Assembly: GCA_963575745.1 (NCBI GenBank)
Contig: CAUYUJ010015506.1
Location: 33,501 to 97,500, forward strand
DNA length: 64,000 nucleotides
Source: Prorocentrum cordatum
Taxonomy: Eukaryota > Sar > Dinophyceae > Prorocentrales > Prorocentraceae
Reading direction: 5' to 3'
Below are positions 1 through 9,480 of this stretch, piece after piece (the first letter of the stretch is position 1; every line of letters begins with the position of its first letter). A program made the position numbers and the translations under genes. The notes under the pieces were generated by a model. That model was given only the letters and a program-made list of their open reading frames with translations. It searched no databases and was not told the DNA's origin.

Positions 1-1416
1 ACATCGACCTTCACGACCGATACGTACATCGTCGAGCCGTATATCGACAAACAGCTCCTGGAGGACACGACCCGTTTGATCGTGAACAGGACGCTGAACA
101 GCTGGTGGGAGGGCCGACAGTGTCCCGAAGGGACTTGGCACCCACCTCCTGAGAACGCGGCGATGATACGGCCACACATGAAGGCCGCCCTGAAGTCCAA
201 GATCTTCAGGGCAGTCCAGGAGGCGGTGAGCAAATGGACGCCTGAGGAGTTTACCCCTCTGCATCCAGCGGGGCCACCCGCGTCACCGCCACCACCACCA
301 AGCTACACGGGCGGAGGTTCGTCGGACTCTGCGGGGCCAACCCGCCTGCTGTCGTCTGAGGACGTCCGCGGGATGACGAACCGCGAGCTGATGGACACTC
401 TCGAAGCCATCACCCAGCGAGGTGAGAGAGCGGATATCGTGGGTCACGCTACGGATCGGACGGAATACTTTGACATCTCTGAGAACAACCCGCCGAGTCT
501 GTCTGCGAGCGTGGCCACACCAGCGACTCCTGCGGAACCATCCGCGAACAGCACGCCTCCGAGTCAAACGGCAACTTGGTCCCACGACAGCCGCTGACGG
601 GGGCAGGCGGGCGCGCCGGCGGCGCTCGCTTGCGAAGAGAAGCCGAATACCGGCCTCCTCGCTACATACGTTGGCCGCGCTGAGGCCCGAGAGGAAAAAT
701 ATCATTCAAAATGTCTCGTCATCGAAGATATTCGCACAGCTTGCGCTGAACTCCGAACCCGTGGCTATATATGTGACCGGATTACCCATAATGAGGTAAT
801 GACTTCAACTGGAACACAGTATTTGGGAAACTTGTTGGCAGGAGACTATAATATGTTGTGGGTGGCCACACCCTCTGATTGGTACGTTCGTACTCCAGGA
901 AAGAGGGCGGGACCCCACTATCAACGTATACAAAATCTCCTGATCAAAGCGCGTGCTCTGAGAATGCAGATTGTCATCCTGGGGCCACCCGGGTATTTCT
1001 GGAAACAGGGTCCGATCAAAGATGTTATCGAAGATTTGAAGCTGAGCATCATACGAATGAGACTTTGTCATTTCGGTATCAAGTTTGATCGCTCCAGTAA
1101 ATATCCCAGTGGTTCTTATATACAAGTTGCTACATATTGTCCTCATATACCGCTAAACTTATGGAGATGTACTTGTGGCTCACACAAAGAACATGATTTG
1201 GATTGGTATGGCCAAGATCAGCAACGTGCCGAGTTCCGGCATAAAACCTTGGCTATCATCACTGCACGCTTCCTTGATCAACTCAATAAAGCCAACATGA
1301 TTAGGAATGAGCGGAGTGCGGTACACCTCAGTGTGTGTACGCGCGTTGACAAAAAAGGTAAGACACTACGTTCAATGTCCACAAAAGGGCCCTCAATGGG
1401 ACCATGTTGTTCGTAG
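1..1416 (+). CDS. Copia polyprotein, Gag-like N-terminal part (5' partial, internal stop)
   Basis: Frame 1 is open from base 1 to the TGA at 595-597 and open again to 1416, so the single stop looks like a mutation in one long ORF. Residues before the stop are hydrophilic and rich in Pro, Ser and Thr. The stretch 855-1290 is more globular: it has a tryptophan-rich start (LWVATPSDWYVRTPGKR), a GPPGYFWK motif and an RMRLCHFGIKF segment, and ends with a C-x-C pair and LDWYG. I take this as a Gag-like or Gag-adjacent domain because it sits in frame upstream of the integrase and RT. The frame changes to frame 2 at about 1300-1350, where similarity of style continues at 1307-2248. No catalytic motif is visible here. 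Confidence 0.6.
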
Positions 1417-2248
1417 AGTCACGACCGACCTGGACACGAATAAAATCGTTCAAGATATCAAAATCCAGGATCAGCCGACTGGGTACAATTATGTAGCTCC
1501 ATTGCCTGATGGGGTTACAAACATCAGTACTCGGTTGTGCTGGGGGCCTCCGGCTCCAGTCCTTCACGGCGACGGTGAGTCGCGAAGGCCACGCCCAAAG
1601 CGTGTGACGATCGTCGATGACGATCGGTCTCCTCCCCCTTCGATTGAGCGTTGCCAAACGCGACCCACCAACTTCTCTGAAATTCCGCCATTTCCTGATC
1701 TAACAGCGGATCCTTCCGCAGCGGATCTCTCCGCGGAAACCGCGCTGCCCACTGATGCCAGGATAAAACAGAAAGAAAAGCAGAAAGCTGACAAAGAGGC
1801 TGGCATCAAACCGAAGAAAATCCCGAAGAAAGTGGAAGACGGTAGCGACCATTGTAGAGAGGGCCTCAAAGGGCTTGACTGCTCCACATATTTCAACGAC
1901 GTTCCTCTTGATGACTCGGACTCGGACAGCGAATCAGAGGGCATCTTCATGATGCTACCGGCGGGGCAACCCGCTGACTCACATGCTGATGTCTTCTCGG
2001 TGGTCCAGTCACTATGCTACGGCAGAAACAATCAAGTGGACATGCTTGAATTATGTGGGGGCAAGGGTGGTATATCCATATTAGTCTTCAAGAGGGGACT
2101 CTCGTCGGGCGGGAACCTCGATAAGATATCTATGGTTGACCTTGGAAACTCGGAAGTACAAAGAGCAGTCCTTCACTACCTCAAGACTTGCTTTGTCAAG
2201 ATCACGATTTTGCAGCCAAGCTGCAGAACTACTGGACTTCCTTCATAA
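1307..2248 (+). CDS. Copia polyprotein, methyltransferase-like segment (ends at an in-frame TAA)
   Basis: Frame 2 continues the polyprotein after a frameshift near 1330. The first two thirds form an acidic and lysine-rich linker. At 2042-2077 it reads MLELCGGKGGIS, which resembles the glycine-rich SAM-binding motif I of Rossmann methyltransferases (compare D-L-F-x-G-x-G-G in C5 cytosine methyltransferases). A hydrophobic strand ending in QPSCRTTG follows at about 2210-2236, placed where a Pro-Cys motif IV would be. The TAA at 2246-2248 interrupts it, but the same frame reads straight on into the integrase ORF. Dinoflagellate retrotransposons that captured cytosine methyltransferases have been reported; whether this segment belongs to that family is inference. 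The start given is only the first possible initiation codon. Confidence 0.45.
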   Translation: MSGVRYTSVCVRALTKKVRHYVQCPQKGPQWDHVVRRVTTDLDTNKIVQDIKIQDQPTGYNYVAPLPDGVTNISTRLCWGPPAPVLHGDGESRRPRPKRVTIVDDDRSPPPSIERCQTRPTNFSEIPPFPDLTADPSAADLSAETALPTDARIKQKEKQKADKEAGIKPKKIPKKVEDGSDHCREGLKGLDCSTYFNDVPLDDSDSDSESEGIFMMLPAGQPADSHADVFSVVQSLCYGRNNQVDMLELCGGKGGISILVFKRGLSSGGNLDKISMVDLGNSEVQRAVLHYLKTCFVKITILQPSCRTTGLPS

Positions 2249-2377
2249 TTCAATGCGCAGGTCAATCATGATACGTGGCTTAAACACCACAAAGAGGACC
2301 TGCCTCACATCACGTTCTGCGGAACAGTCGCTCTATTACAAGACGACCTAAGACGTTTCTTTCTCAGGGAACAACCA

Positions 2378-4342
2378 ATGGGCACGTGGGTAGATGAGAT
2401 CCAACCATGGAAGGAACTGGCACAACGCAAGGTCACTTGCCAAACGATTATTGATCAATGCACGACTGGTCTCAAAGATTCGTTTGGACAATACATTCGC
2501 AAGCCAACGCAAATGATGGCAAACAAAGAAGAGTTGTTGGCACCTTTCAGAGGCAAGCGTTGTCCAGGTAATCATGTGCACGCCAATGCTTGCAACAAAG
2601 AACTAGCAAGGGCGGCACAGTATACCTACAGAATGCAGTCACTGATCGTTGATGCGGTGCAAATCGCCAAAGATCTGTTTGCTTACGGTCGCGATCCATT
2701 CGCGAATCGCGAACGCAGTTACGCGTTCGTAACAAACAGTGCTGGCTACGACTTGGACGACCCAACAATCCAGAGACATTCAAACGGAGAAATCCTGCGA
2801 CCACCATCTGGCGGTCTCGGGTGCCCTGGCTGCGCAGACAACAACTACAAACAATCACCAAGGCACAGCAGGAATCCGAAGATGTGTCGATGGTATGATG
2901 TTGAACCATACTATTGGGACTGTCCAAGCTGTAAGAAGGAATATCAGAAGAGCAATCTTCACCATGCCAAGATATCTGGCCAATGCAGATTCGCCGAAAA
3001 ATGGAAGCTGCCAGATAACTTTGGTCAGCCGCGCCCAGCGGGGCAAGCCGCTCCTGCGGCGCCAGCCGCGGAAGCGGCTCCAGCCGCAAACGCGGCGCCG
3101 GCCGCGAAAGCGCGCATGCGCGCGCCTAGGCCGCCACGGCCTGGTGAGGGCGATCCAACCGCAGGCGCCAGCAGCCATGACATCACCAAGGCCAAGGGGG
3201 CTTATGGTGACACCACTGGCGCTGGCAGCTCTGACGATCACCGCAGACTGCCGCAAGTGGCAGCGAGGCGCGGACGCATGGAGGGAGGTGATCCTCCACC
3301 GCCGCCGCAGCCTCATGCAGAGCCGAGGCCAAGGCCAAGGCTTCCTGATTGGACTCGCTTCGACGTTCAGCTCAGCCTTCAAAACCTGCGCAGCTTTGAC
3401 CCAGCTGTAGTGCAGCGAGAACTCCGCAAGCTTCACTTGAGATGGTTTCATGCCAAGGAACCAAAGATGCGGATGATTCTAGCTAAGGTTGGTCTGGGTG
3501 AAACCCGTTTGAGTCTGATCAAAGGCATTTGCGACTCGTGTAGAGAATGTCGCGCCTGGGAGAAACCAGGCAACACGGTGATGCCTTCTGTGTCACTGCC
3601 AGGACGTTTCAACGAGGAAGTCGAATGTGATCTTTTCTTTTACAAACAGGAACACATTGTCTTTCACATCATCGACCGTTGTATTCGCTGGGCAGCGGGC
3701 ACAGAGATTCCTGATAAGACTATGCACGCTGTTCTCGATGCCTATCACACAACTTGGATGCAACATGGCCCTGCTAAGATCCTATACTCCGATGGGGAAG
3801 GAGCGCTGAATAACGATACAGCAAAGGCCATCCTTAAATCCAAGGGAACAGAGCTTCGTATCCGAGCGCGTGGCCAGCACGCCACGACTATCGAAGCTAG
3901 GAACGGCATCCTGCGACACCTCATACACGTGATGGGAGAAGAACTGAATAGATTGAACATCCCTCTGAATTTCACTCGTCTCTTACATGAAGCCTTGTTT
4001 GCCAGCAGCGCATTTACCTTCTACAACGAAGTGTCTCCGTATAATGCGCTGTATGGCAGACAACCAGCTATGCTTCCCGATTTCCCTGTCCTGGATCATG
4101 ATCAGTCCGCTGAATCATCAGATCACTCAAAGGAAGAGACAATCAGGAGGGTTAGTCTGGAGGCAATCACGCAGGCCACTGCGGTTGCCAAGACGAACAG
4201 GGCTCTTCGTACGAAGACTACTGCTACGGGTGAATTTCACTACAAAGAGGGAAGATCTCGTGGACTATCATCGCCCGACCACCACGAAAGACGACTGGGG
4301 TGGATGGAGTGGTCCATACCCGGTCATCCGCAACGAACCTGA
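2378..4342 (+). CDS. Copia polyprotein, cysteine-rich region and integrase
   Basis: The frame is open from 2249, just after the TAA, so the ATG at 2378 is not a natural start. Paired CPGC and CPSC motifs followed by His and Cys at 2820-2985 suggest a zinc-binding fold. An Ala/Pro-rich linker with many short GC hairpins follows (3037-3160). The integrase begins with a likely H-H-C-C finger ending in CDSCREC (about 3420-3560). The catalytic triad is then visible: Asp at 3629 (VECDLFF), Asp at 3791 (YSDGEG) and Glu at 3893 (TIEARNG), a D-x53-D-x33-E spacing. The conserved NEVSPYNALYGRQP segment near 4030-4065 is typical of the Copia integrase end. After about 4250 the coding path moves to frame 3, so the last ~30 residues of this ORF are out of frame. 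Confidence 0.85.
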   Translation: MGTWVDEIQPWKELAQRKVTCQTIIDQCTTGLKDSFGQYIRKPTQMMANKEELLAPFRGKRCPGNHVHANACNKELARAAQYTYRMQSLIVDAVQIAKDLFAYGRDPFANRERSYAFVTNSAGYDLDDPTIQRHSNGEILRPPSGGLGCPGCADNNYKQSPRHSRNPKMCRWYDVEPYYWDCPSCKKEYQKSNLHHAKISGQCRFAEKWKLPDNFGQPRPAGQAAPAAPAAEAAPAANAAPAAKARMRAPRPPRPGEGDPTAGASSHDITKAKGAYGDTTGAGSSDDHRRLPQVAARRGRMEGGDPPPPPQPHAEPRPRPRLPDWTRFDVQLSLQNLRSFDPAVVQRELRKLHLRWFHAKEPKMRMILAKVGLGETRLSLIKGICDSCRECRAWEKPGNTVMPSVSLPGRFNEEVECDLFFYKQEHIVFHIIDRCIRWAAGTEIPDKTMHAVLDAYHTTWMQHGPAKILYSDGEGALNNDTAKAILKSKGTELRIRARGQHATTIEARNGILRHLIHVMGEELNRLNIPLNFTRLLHEALFASSAFTFYNEVSPYNALYGRQPAMLPDFPVLDHDQSAESSDHSKEETIRRVSLEAITQATAVAKTNRALRTKTTATGEFHYKEGRSRGLSSPDHHERRLGWMEWSIPGHPQRT

Positions 4343-7178
4343 CCGAGGCCAGGTCATCGTGAAGGTCGGCAATCGCGAAGTGCGAGTACAGTATCCTGAC
4401 TCACGACATACGCTGTACATCGAAGCACTGATGGTCCGCGAGATAGGATCGGACAATACGGCCCTTCGGACAGTATTGGCCTTTATTGCCGGTCTGCCAG
4501 CGGGGAAACCCGCTATGACTTTCGGATACCTACCAGCGAAACAGGGCCGACTGCAGATGACTGCTGCGAGCCGGCTTTCGCCTAAGGTGCACTTGGCTCT
4601 TCAATATCTCATTCGCAACTATTTTCGCATTGAAAACGTGGTTGCTGTACGACTTGCTAAGAGCCTGACTAAGTTGCTTGCTGCACCATATGCAGACAGC
4701 TGTACACTAGTGCACTATGATAACGATGTGACCCCTGGCTTTAATTATTATGAAGCTGATGGCACTGCCTTGAACATCTACGACATCACAGGGTCTACAC
4801 ATTCACGCATCATCCAGTGTCTTAAATCCAAGAAGCCGCTTGCTGGATTCGACCGAGACCTCACTAAGTTTGAGGAATTCGCTGATGGTTCACCACCAAG
4901 CGAGCCACCTCCAGCAGCTGCTCCTGAGCAGCCTCCTGCGGCGAATGATGGTCGGCTCCCGACTATCATAGAGGAAACAGAAGAGGATCTGGATGTCTTT
5001 GTCTTGGAGTCATGGTATGCTGAACTGATGGATGACAGGACACTCCTTGAAGCTGACACAGAAGAAGTCATGCACACAGTTCCGACATACATGACAGACT
5101 CACAGTGCGTGTTGGTCTCTACGACCTGTGAAGATGTACAAGGCCACTTGCCGGTGCGGGGTCGCCCGCCAGGATACGACATGGACACCTCTTACTACGT
5201 CCCTCTGTGCTCCACTGATCCGGACAGCCACTATGATCTGGACTCCGACGAGCACGGGAAGTACATCGAGCTTTGCTTCACAGCAGACATGTCCAAAGTC
5301 GTCCTGTCCGAGCAGCAGCACCGATTGTTGGATGACAGCAGCGTCGCAACTATGCGAGTATATGTTAGTGCTGCCTCCAAACGTGCCGTGGTCGTCAAAG
5401 AAGACGACCTATTCACGAAGGCCGACATTCAAACGAATCCGGTCAAAGTTTCCAAAGCCCTTTACACAGAATTGAAGACTTGGCTTGACAACAAATGCTT
5501 CCAGATGATTGACTTGAGCAAAGCGTCGAACATCATGACTTCACGCTATGTATACAAATTGAAGTTTGTCAAGAACGAGAAGGGCGAAATGGAACGGACG
5601 ATCGGGTTACGCTTGGTACTTCGTGGCTTCATGGACATTGAAGCCTTCGATGTCGAAACCTTCTCTGGCACGGCAGGGAGGTCAAACCAGAGATTGCTCG
5701 CAAGTTCTGCTGCATGCAACAAAGCTTGGATCATCGCTTCCCTGGACATCAACGTGGCTTTCTTGAAGGGGCTGACCTATGGCGAGCTCGCCGCGGCAAC
5801 TGGCGAGAAAGAGCGTGTGGTGTGCTTCGCACTACCTCCTGGGTCAGCAGCTGTCCTTCGCACGTTGCCAGGCTTTGAGTCATATGACGAATCAAGGCAT
5901 TGTTTTCGGTGCCTCAAGCCGGGGACTGGCACGAAGGATGCTCCCAGGGCATTCTCGCGGAAACTCAGGTCCATCACCGCGAGCTTTGGACTACAGCCTA
6001 CTTCGTACGATGAAGAGTTCGAGATGAGTTCAAACCTCTTGACAGCCAAACACGTTGATGACATCAATATGACAGGGAAGGAATATTCCATTGACAAGTA
6101 CGTCAAATGTGTTGAAGATACGTTTGGAAAGTGCAAACTGAACAAGCACACGTACACAAATTGTGCCGTTCGGTACAACAAGACCGATGATGGGAGCGTC
6201 ACTCTTGATCAGGACGAATACATCAAACAACTTCGTCCTATCACACATCCAGAACTCACAGGCGCTGATCCTGAGAGCAAAGCGACAAAGACGATTTCTG
6301 ATATGTTCGTCAGTCTTCGTGGCGCTCTAGCCTATGCGTTGATCACGCAGGTATGGCTGATGGTCTATGTTGTTTCACTGCAACGTATCCAGGAACCGGC
6401 AAACATCCAGGTACGACGACTGAACGCGGTTACCAGGAAATTGCAGGCAGGTCCGAAGAAGATCGTGTATCAAGCTATGACTCCAATAGGAGAGGTCGAC
6501 CTGCATAGCGATTCTGGCTATCGTCGTCTCAACGGAGATGAAGACGACGAAGTCAAAGGCTACGGTATCCGCGGGGCTAACCTGCTGAGGCGTGGCCACA
6601 CGCAAGCGGGGAAACCCGTCGTGCACCTGGTGGACGCATACTGCAAGTCTCATCGACTGCAGGTGCGTTCGAGCTACTCTGCGGAAACACTGGCAGCAGC
6701 CCACAACTTGGAAGACTGCTACCCGACCATTGTAACGCTCCACGAGCTACACTCGGGACCATTGACCCCCACACAGTTGAAGAACATATTGGAACTGGGT
6801 GGTCTATGTATCAAAGTCACTCTGACTATTGATGCCGAGTCTGTCTTCAAGTCTTTGTCTAGCAAAGATCTGAAGAAGCCCACAGAATGCACTCTGCTTG
6901 GGCACATCAGCTGGATCCGCCAGATGATGGAGCGCGGAATCGTTGAAAGCGTCCAATGGTGTGACACGCGGGATATGACTGCCGATGGTCATACCAAAGG
7001 TAGTATTGTCCGCGCGTTGCTCCTACAGGTAATGGCCTGTCAGCAATCCTTCAAGCACGAGCTGAAGAAACATACTCCGTATAGGGCGGGCGGGTTGTCT
7101 CAGGACGGCCCTGCCTCCCGAGTTAACGGGGAAACCCGCACGCAGGTGCGCTTTAGTAGCGAGGAAACTCGCCGGTAG
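3987..7178 (+). CDS. Copia polyprotein, reverse transcriptase and RNase H
   Basis: Real coding in this frame starts at about 4245, where it continues the integrase ORF after a one-base frame change; the residues before that are a shadow. A chromodomain-like or linker region precedes the RT. RT landmarks are SRYVYKLKF (about 5540), LRLVLRGFMD, ASLDINVAFLKG (about 5740), an FRCLKPGTGTKDAPRAFSRK block, and the catalytic box HVDD with the Asp pair at 6057-6062; His replaces the usual Tyr. RNase H shows DLHSDSG (Asp at 6510), SAETLAA, DAESVFKS, and WCDTRDMTADGHTKG near the end, the Copia version of the ADxLTK motif. The ORF ends at 7178, close to the expected end of a Copia pol. The domain is intact at motif level. 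Confidence 0.9.
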   Translation: MKPCLPAAHLPSTTKCLRIMRCMADNQLCFPISLSWIMISPLNHQITQRKRQSGGLVWRQSRRPLRLPRRTGLFVRRLLLRVNFTTKREDLVDYHRPTTTKDDWGGWSGPYPVIRNEPDRGQVIVKVGNREVRVQYPDSRHTLYIEALMVREIGSDNTALRTVLAFIAGLPAGKPAMTFGYLPAKQGRLQMTAASRLSPKVHLALQYLIRNYFRIENVVAVRLAKSLTKLLAAPYADSCTLVHYDNDVTPGFNYYEADGTALNIYDITGSTHSRIIQCLKSKKPLAGFDRDLTKFEEFADGSPPSEPPPAAAPEQPPAANDGRLPTIIEETEEDLDVFVLESWYAELMDDRTLLEADTEEVMHTVPTYMTDSQCVLVSTTCEDVQGHLPVRGRPPGYDMDTSYYVPLCSTDPDSHYDLDSDEHGKYIELCFTADMSKVVLSEQQHRLLDDSSVATMRVYVSAASKRAVVVKEDDLFTKADIQTNPVKVSKALYTELKTWLDNKCFQMIDLSKASNIMTSRYVYKLKFVKNEKGEMERTIGLRLVLRGFMDIEAFDVETFSGTAGRSNQRLLASSAACNKAWIIASLDINVAFLKGLTYGELAAATGEKERVVCFALPPGSAAVLRTLPGFESYDESRHCFRCLKPGTGTKDAPRAFSRKLRSITASFGLQPTSYDEEFEMSSNLLTAKHVDDINMTGKEYSIDKYVKCVEDTFGKCKLNKHTYTNCAVRYNKTDDGSVTLDQDEYIKQLRPITHPELTGADPESKATKTISDMFVSLRGALAYALITQVWLMVYVVSLQRIQEPANIQVRRLNAVTRKLQAGPKKIVYQAMTPIGEVDLHSDSGYRRLNGDEDDEVKGYGIRGANLLRRGHTQAGKPVVHLVDAYCKSHRLQVRSSYSAETLAAAHNLEDCYPTIVTLHELHSGPLTPTQLKNILELGGLCIKVTLTIDAESVFKSLSSKDLKKPTECTLLGHISWIRQMMERGIVESVQWCDTRDMTADGHTKGSIVRALLLQVMACQQSFKHELKKHTPYRAGGLSQDGPASRVNGETRTQVRFSSEETRR

Positions 7179-7590
7179 CGAGGCTACTCGCGCGCCCTTG
7201 CCTTGTAGGCAGCCGCTGTTGCCTAGCACTGCTTTTTCCGCGTAGTGTAGAAATTCGGTGCTTGCTCGTCTCCTCCCCCTCCAACTTTAAACGGAGAGGT
7301 CTAAAGGCGATATGTAAATCGAGCATGCACCGCTGCCGTGCCTGGCTCAAGCCGGGCCCGGCCGAACATGTGATTGTGCCTCACCGAGGCGCACTACTCG
7401 CATCTGAGATCGGAAAAGACCTTTCTATTGAAGATGCCCCTTCTATCCTTTACTCCAGATCCCATGCTTCATCTTGCTCTCTTGCTCATGCGGTATGAGC
7501 CAAAGCCTGGGATATGGGAGCGCCTAAGGCGGAACATATATCTTGGCTTACCAGTGCGTTTTCGACTTCGTTCGGTTTCCTCGTAGTGTG
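7179..7590. other. Unique sequence after the Copia ORF, probably its 3' region
   Basis: No convincing ORF. It lies where a polypurine tract and 3' LTR would be expected, but no second LTR copy is available in the window for comparison. The first tandem array starts at about 7590. Confidence 0.4.
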
Positions 7591-9125
7591 AGTCGTTCGG
7601 GCCCCTGGTCCTGGTGTGAGTTGTTCGGGCCCGTCCTTGTGTGTGAGTCCTTCGGGTTCCTCATTATGTGAGTCGTTCGGGCCCCTCGTCCTGGTGTGAG
7701 TCGTTCGGGCGCCTCCTTGCGTGTGAGTCGTTCGGGCTCCTCGTGGTGTGAGTCGTTCGGACCGCTCGTCCTGGTGTGCGTCGCTCGGGCCCCTCCTTGT
7801 GTGTGAGTTGGTCGGGCTCCTCGTGGTGTGAGTCGCTGGGGCCCCTCGTCCTGGGGTGAGTCGTTCGGCCTCCTCGTGGGCGTCTTGGGGGCCTCTTGGA
7901 AGCTCTCGGGGCCCCTTGGGGGCCTCTTTGTGGTCTCTTGGGCGCCTCTTGGGGGCCTCGAGAGGCGTCTTGGGGCTTCTTGGAAGCCTCTTGGGGGCCT
8001 CTTGGGGGCCTCTGGGGGCCTCTTGGGGGCCTCTTGGGGGCCTCGTCCTTCCTTGTGTGGGTGCCTCGGGCCCCTCATTGTGTGTGAGTCGTTCGGGTTC
8101 CTCGTAGTGTGAGTCGTTCGGGCCCCTGGTCGTGGTGTGCGTCGTTCGGGCCCCTCCTTGTGTGTGAGTCCTTCGGGCTCCTCATGGTGTGAGTCGTTCG
8201 GGCCCCTCGTGGTGGGAGTGGTTCGGGCCCCTCGTCCTGGTGTGAGTCGTTCGGGCGCCTCCTTGCGTGTGAGTCGTTCGGGCTCCTCGTGGTGTGAGTC
8301 GTTCGGACCGCTCGTCCTGGTGTGCGTCGCTCGGGCCCCTCCTTGTGTGTAAGTTGTTCGGGCTCCTCGTGGTGTGAGTCGTTGGGGCCCCTCGTCCTGG
8401 GGTGAGTGGTTCGGGCCCCGCATTGTATGTGAGTCGTTCGGGCTCCTCGTGGTGTGAGTCGTTCGGGCCCCTCGTCCTGGTGAGCGTCGTTCGGGCCCCT
8501 CCTTGCGTGTGAGTCGTTCGAGCTCCTCGTGGTGGGGGTCGTTCGGGCCCCTCGTCCTGGTGTGAGTCGTTGGGGCGCCTCCTTCTCTTGGGGGCCTCTT
8601 GGGGGCCTCGTCCTTCCTTGTGTGAGTGCCTCGGGCCCCTCATTGTGTGTGAGTCGTTCGGGCTCCTCGTGGTGTGAGTCGTTCGGGCCCCTCGTCCTGG
8701 TGTGCGTCGTTCGGGCCCCTGTTTGTGTGTGAGTCGTTCGGGCTCCTCGTGGTGGGAGTGGTTCGGGCCCCTCGTCTTGGTGTGCGTCGTTGGGGCGCCT
8801 CCTTGCGTGTGAGTCGTTCGGGCTCCTCGTGGTGTGAGTCGTTCGGGCCGCTCGTCCTGGGGTGCGTCGCTGGGGCCCCTCGTCCTGGGTTGAGTCGTTC
8901 GGCTTCCTCGTGGGGCCCTCTTGGGGGCCTCCTCGAGGCTTGTGAGGCCTCCTGAGGGCCTCGTGGGGACCTCTGGAGGCCCTCTTGGGAGCCTCCTGGG
9001 GCGTCCTGGAGCCTCTTGGGGGCCTCTTGGGAGCCTCTGGGGTCCTCTTGGGAGCTTCTTGGGGGCATCTTGGAAGCCTCTGTGGGGCCTCCTGGGGGCC
9101 TTTGGGGGCCAGCTTGGAGCCTCGA
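7590..9125. repeat. Tandem array 1, GAGTCGTTCGGGC-type repeats with GGGGCCTCTTGGG blocks
   Basis: The array is built of imperfect units of about 35-45 bp with core GAGTCGTTCGGGC followed by a C-rich and a GT-rich half. Blocks made of a decamer-like GGGGCCTCTTGGG repeat occur at about 7870-8050, 8580-8620 and 8905-9120. Long ORFs on both strands exist only because the units have few stops; they are Thr/His/Pro/Arg repeats and I do not call genes here. Confidence 0.85.
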
Positions 9126-9480
9126 GCGATCCTTAGAAGCGCGAAGGAGCGATGCCCCCTGAGAAGGACAGAGTAACCCAAGACTTTCGTACAATCAATG
9201 TTTGTGCTATGAAGGAAGAGAAGCGCTGTTCCCTCCGAGCGCCGAAATGGGGCCGAAACATAGAGTATATTATATCGGCCACTTGTTGTTGTGATGCATG
9301 TTTAACTCCTTGCCCAATTGGCCCCATAGAGTAGATTATATCGGCCACATGTTGTTGTTGTGGTGCATGTTTCACTCCTTGCCCCATTGGCCCCGCCCTC
9401 GTAGTAGCAGCGTTGTGGCGGCGAACGCTCGAGGACATGCAGGCACGCCAGAGATAATGCGAGAGTTCGCGTCTGTGTGC
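9126..9480. repeat. Spacer between arrays with a ~68-bp tandem duplication
   Basis: Two adjacent diverged copies at about 9261-9327 and 9328-9396 share TATATCGGCCAC, a GTTGTTG run, GCATGTTT and ACTCCTTGCCC. The block at 9148-9172 (GCCCCCTGAGAAGGACAGAG) recurs at 10104-10128 after array 2. Confidence 0.7.

Larger units (their letters stand above)
1..7178 (+). mobile_element. Ty1/Copia-type LTR retrotransposon, degraded, 5' end outside the window
   Basis: One polyprotein-like reading path runs from the window edge to 7178 in the order Gag-like region, methyltransferase-like segment, cysteine-rich region, integrase, reverse transcriptase, RNase H. Integrase before RT is the Copia order. The path uses frame 1 to about 1330, frame 2 to about 4250, then frame 3. 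In-frame stops lie at 595-597 (TGA) and 2246-2248 (TAA). It is therefore an inactive copy unless the breaks are sequence errors. No LTR can be paired because the left end is missing, and no aspartic protease D-S/T-G motif was found. Elements of this kind are abundant in dinoflagellate genomes (known); placement here rests on the integrase and RT motifs (seen). Confidence 0.9.
268..7191 (+). repeat. Family of short GC hairpins scattered through the Copia coding sequence
   Basis: Perfect or near-perfect stem-loops with 5-6 bp GC-rich stems and 3-6 nt loops occur at 268-281, 331-345, 1706-1719, 1721-1734, 1732-1744, 1961-1974, 3037-3052, 3056-3069, 3065-3078, 3083-3096, 3092-3105, 4499-4514, 6571-6585 (one mismatch), 6606-6619 (one mismatch), 7159-7172 and 7178-7191. 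Several share the form GCGGG-N4-CCCGC with loop GCAA or GAAA, that is, GNRA-type. They encode Pro-Ala-Gly-x-Pro-Ala style peptides. The count alone would not exceed chance by much; the shared stem sequence does. Confidence 0.6.

Noticed and set aside
7331-7352. CCGTGCCTGGCTCAAG, resembling a spliced leader with deletions
   Set aside because: Needs gaps to align and has no ORF with a start nearby; GGCTCAAGCC may only be a small palindrome.
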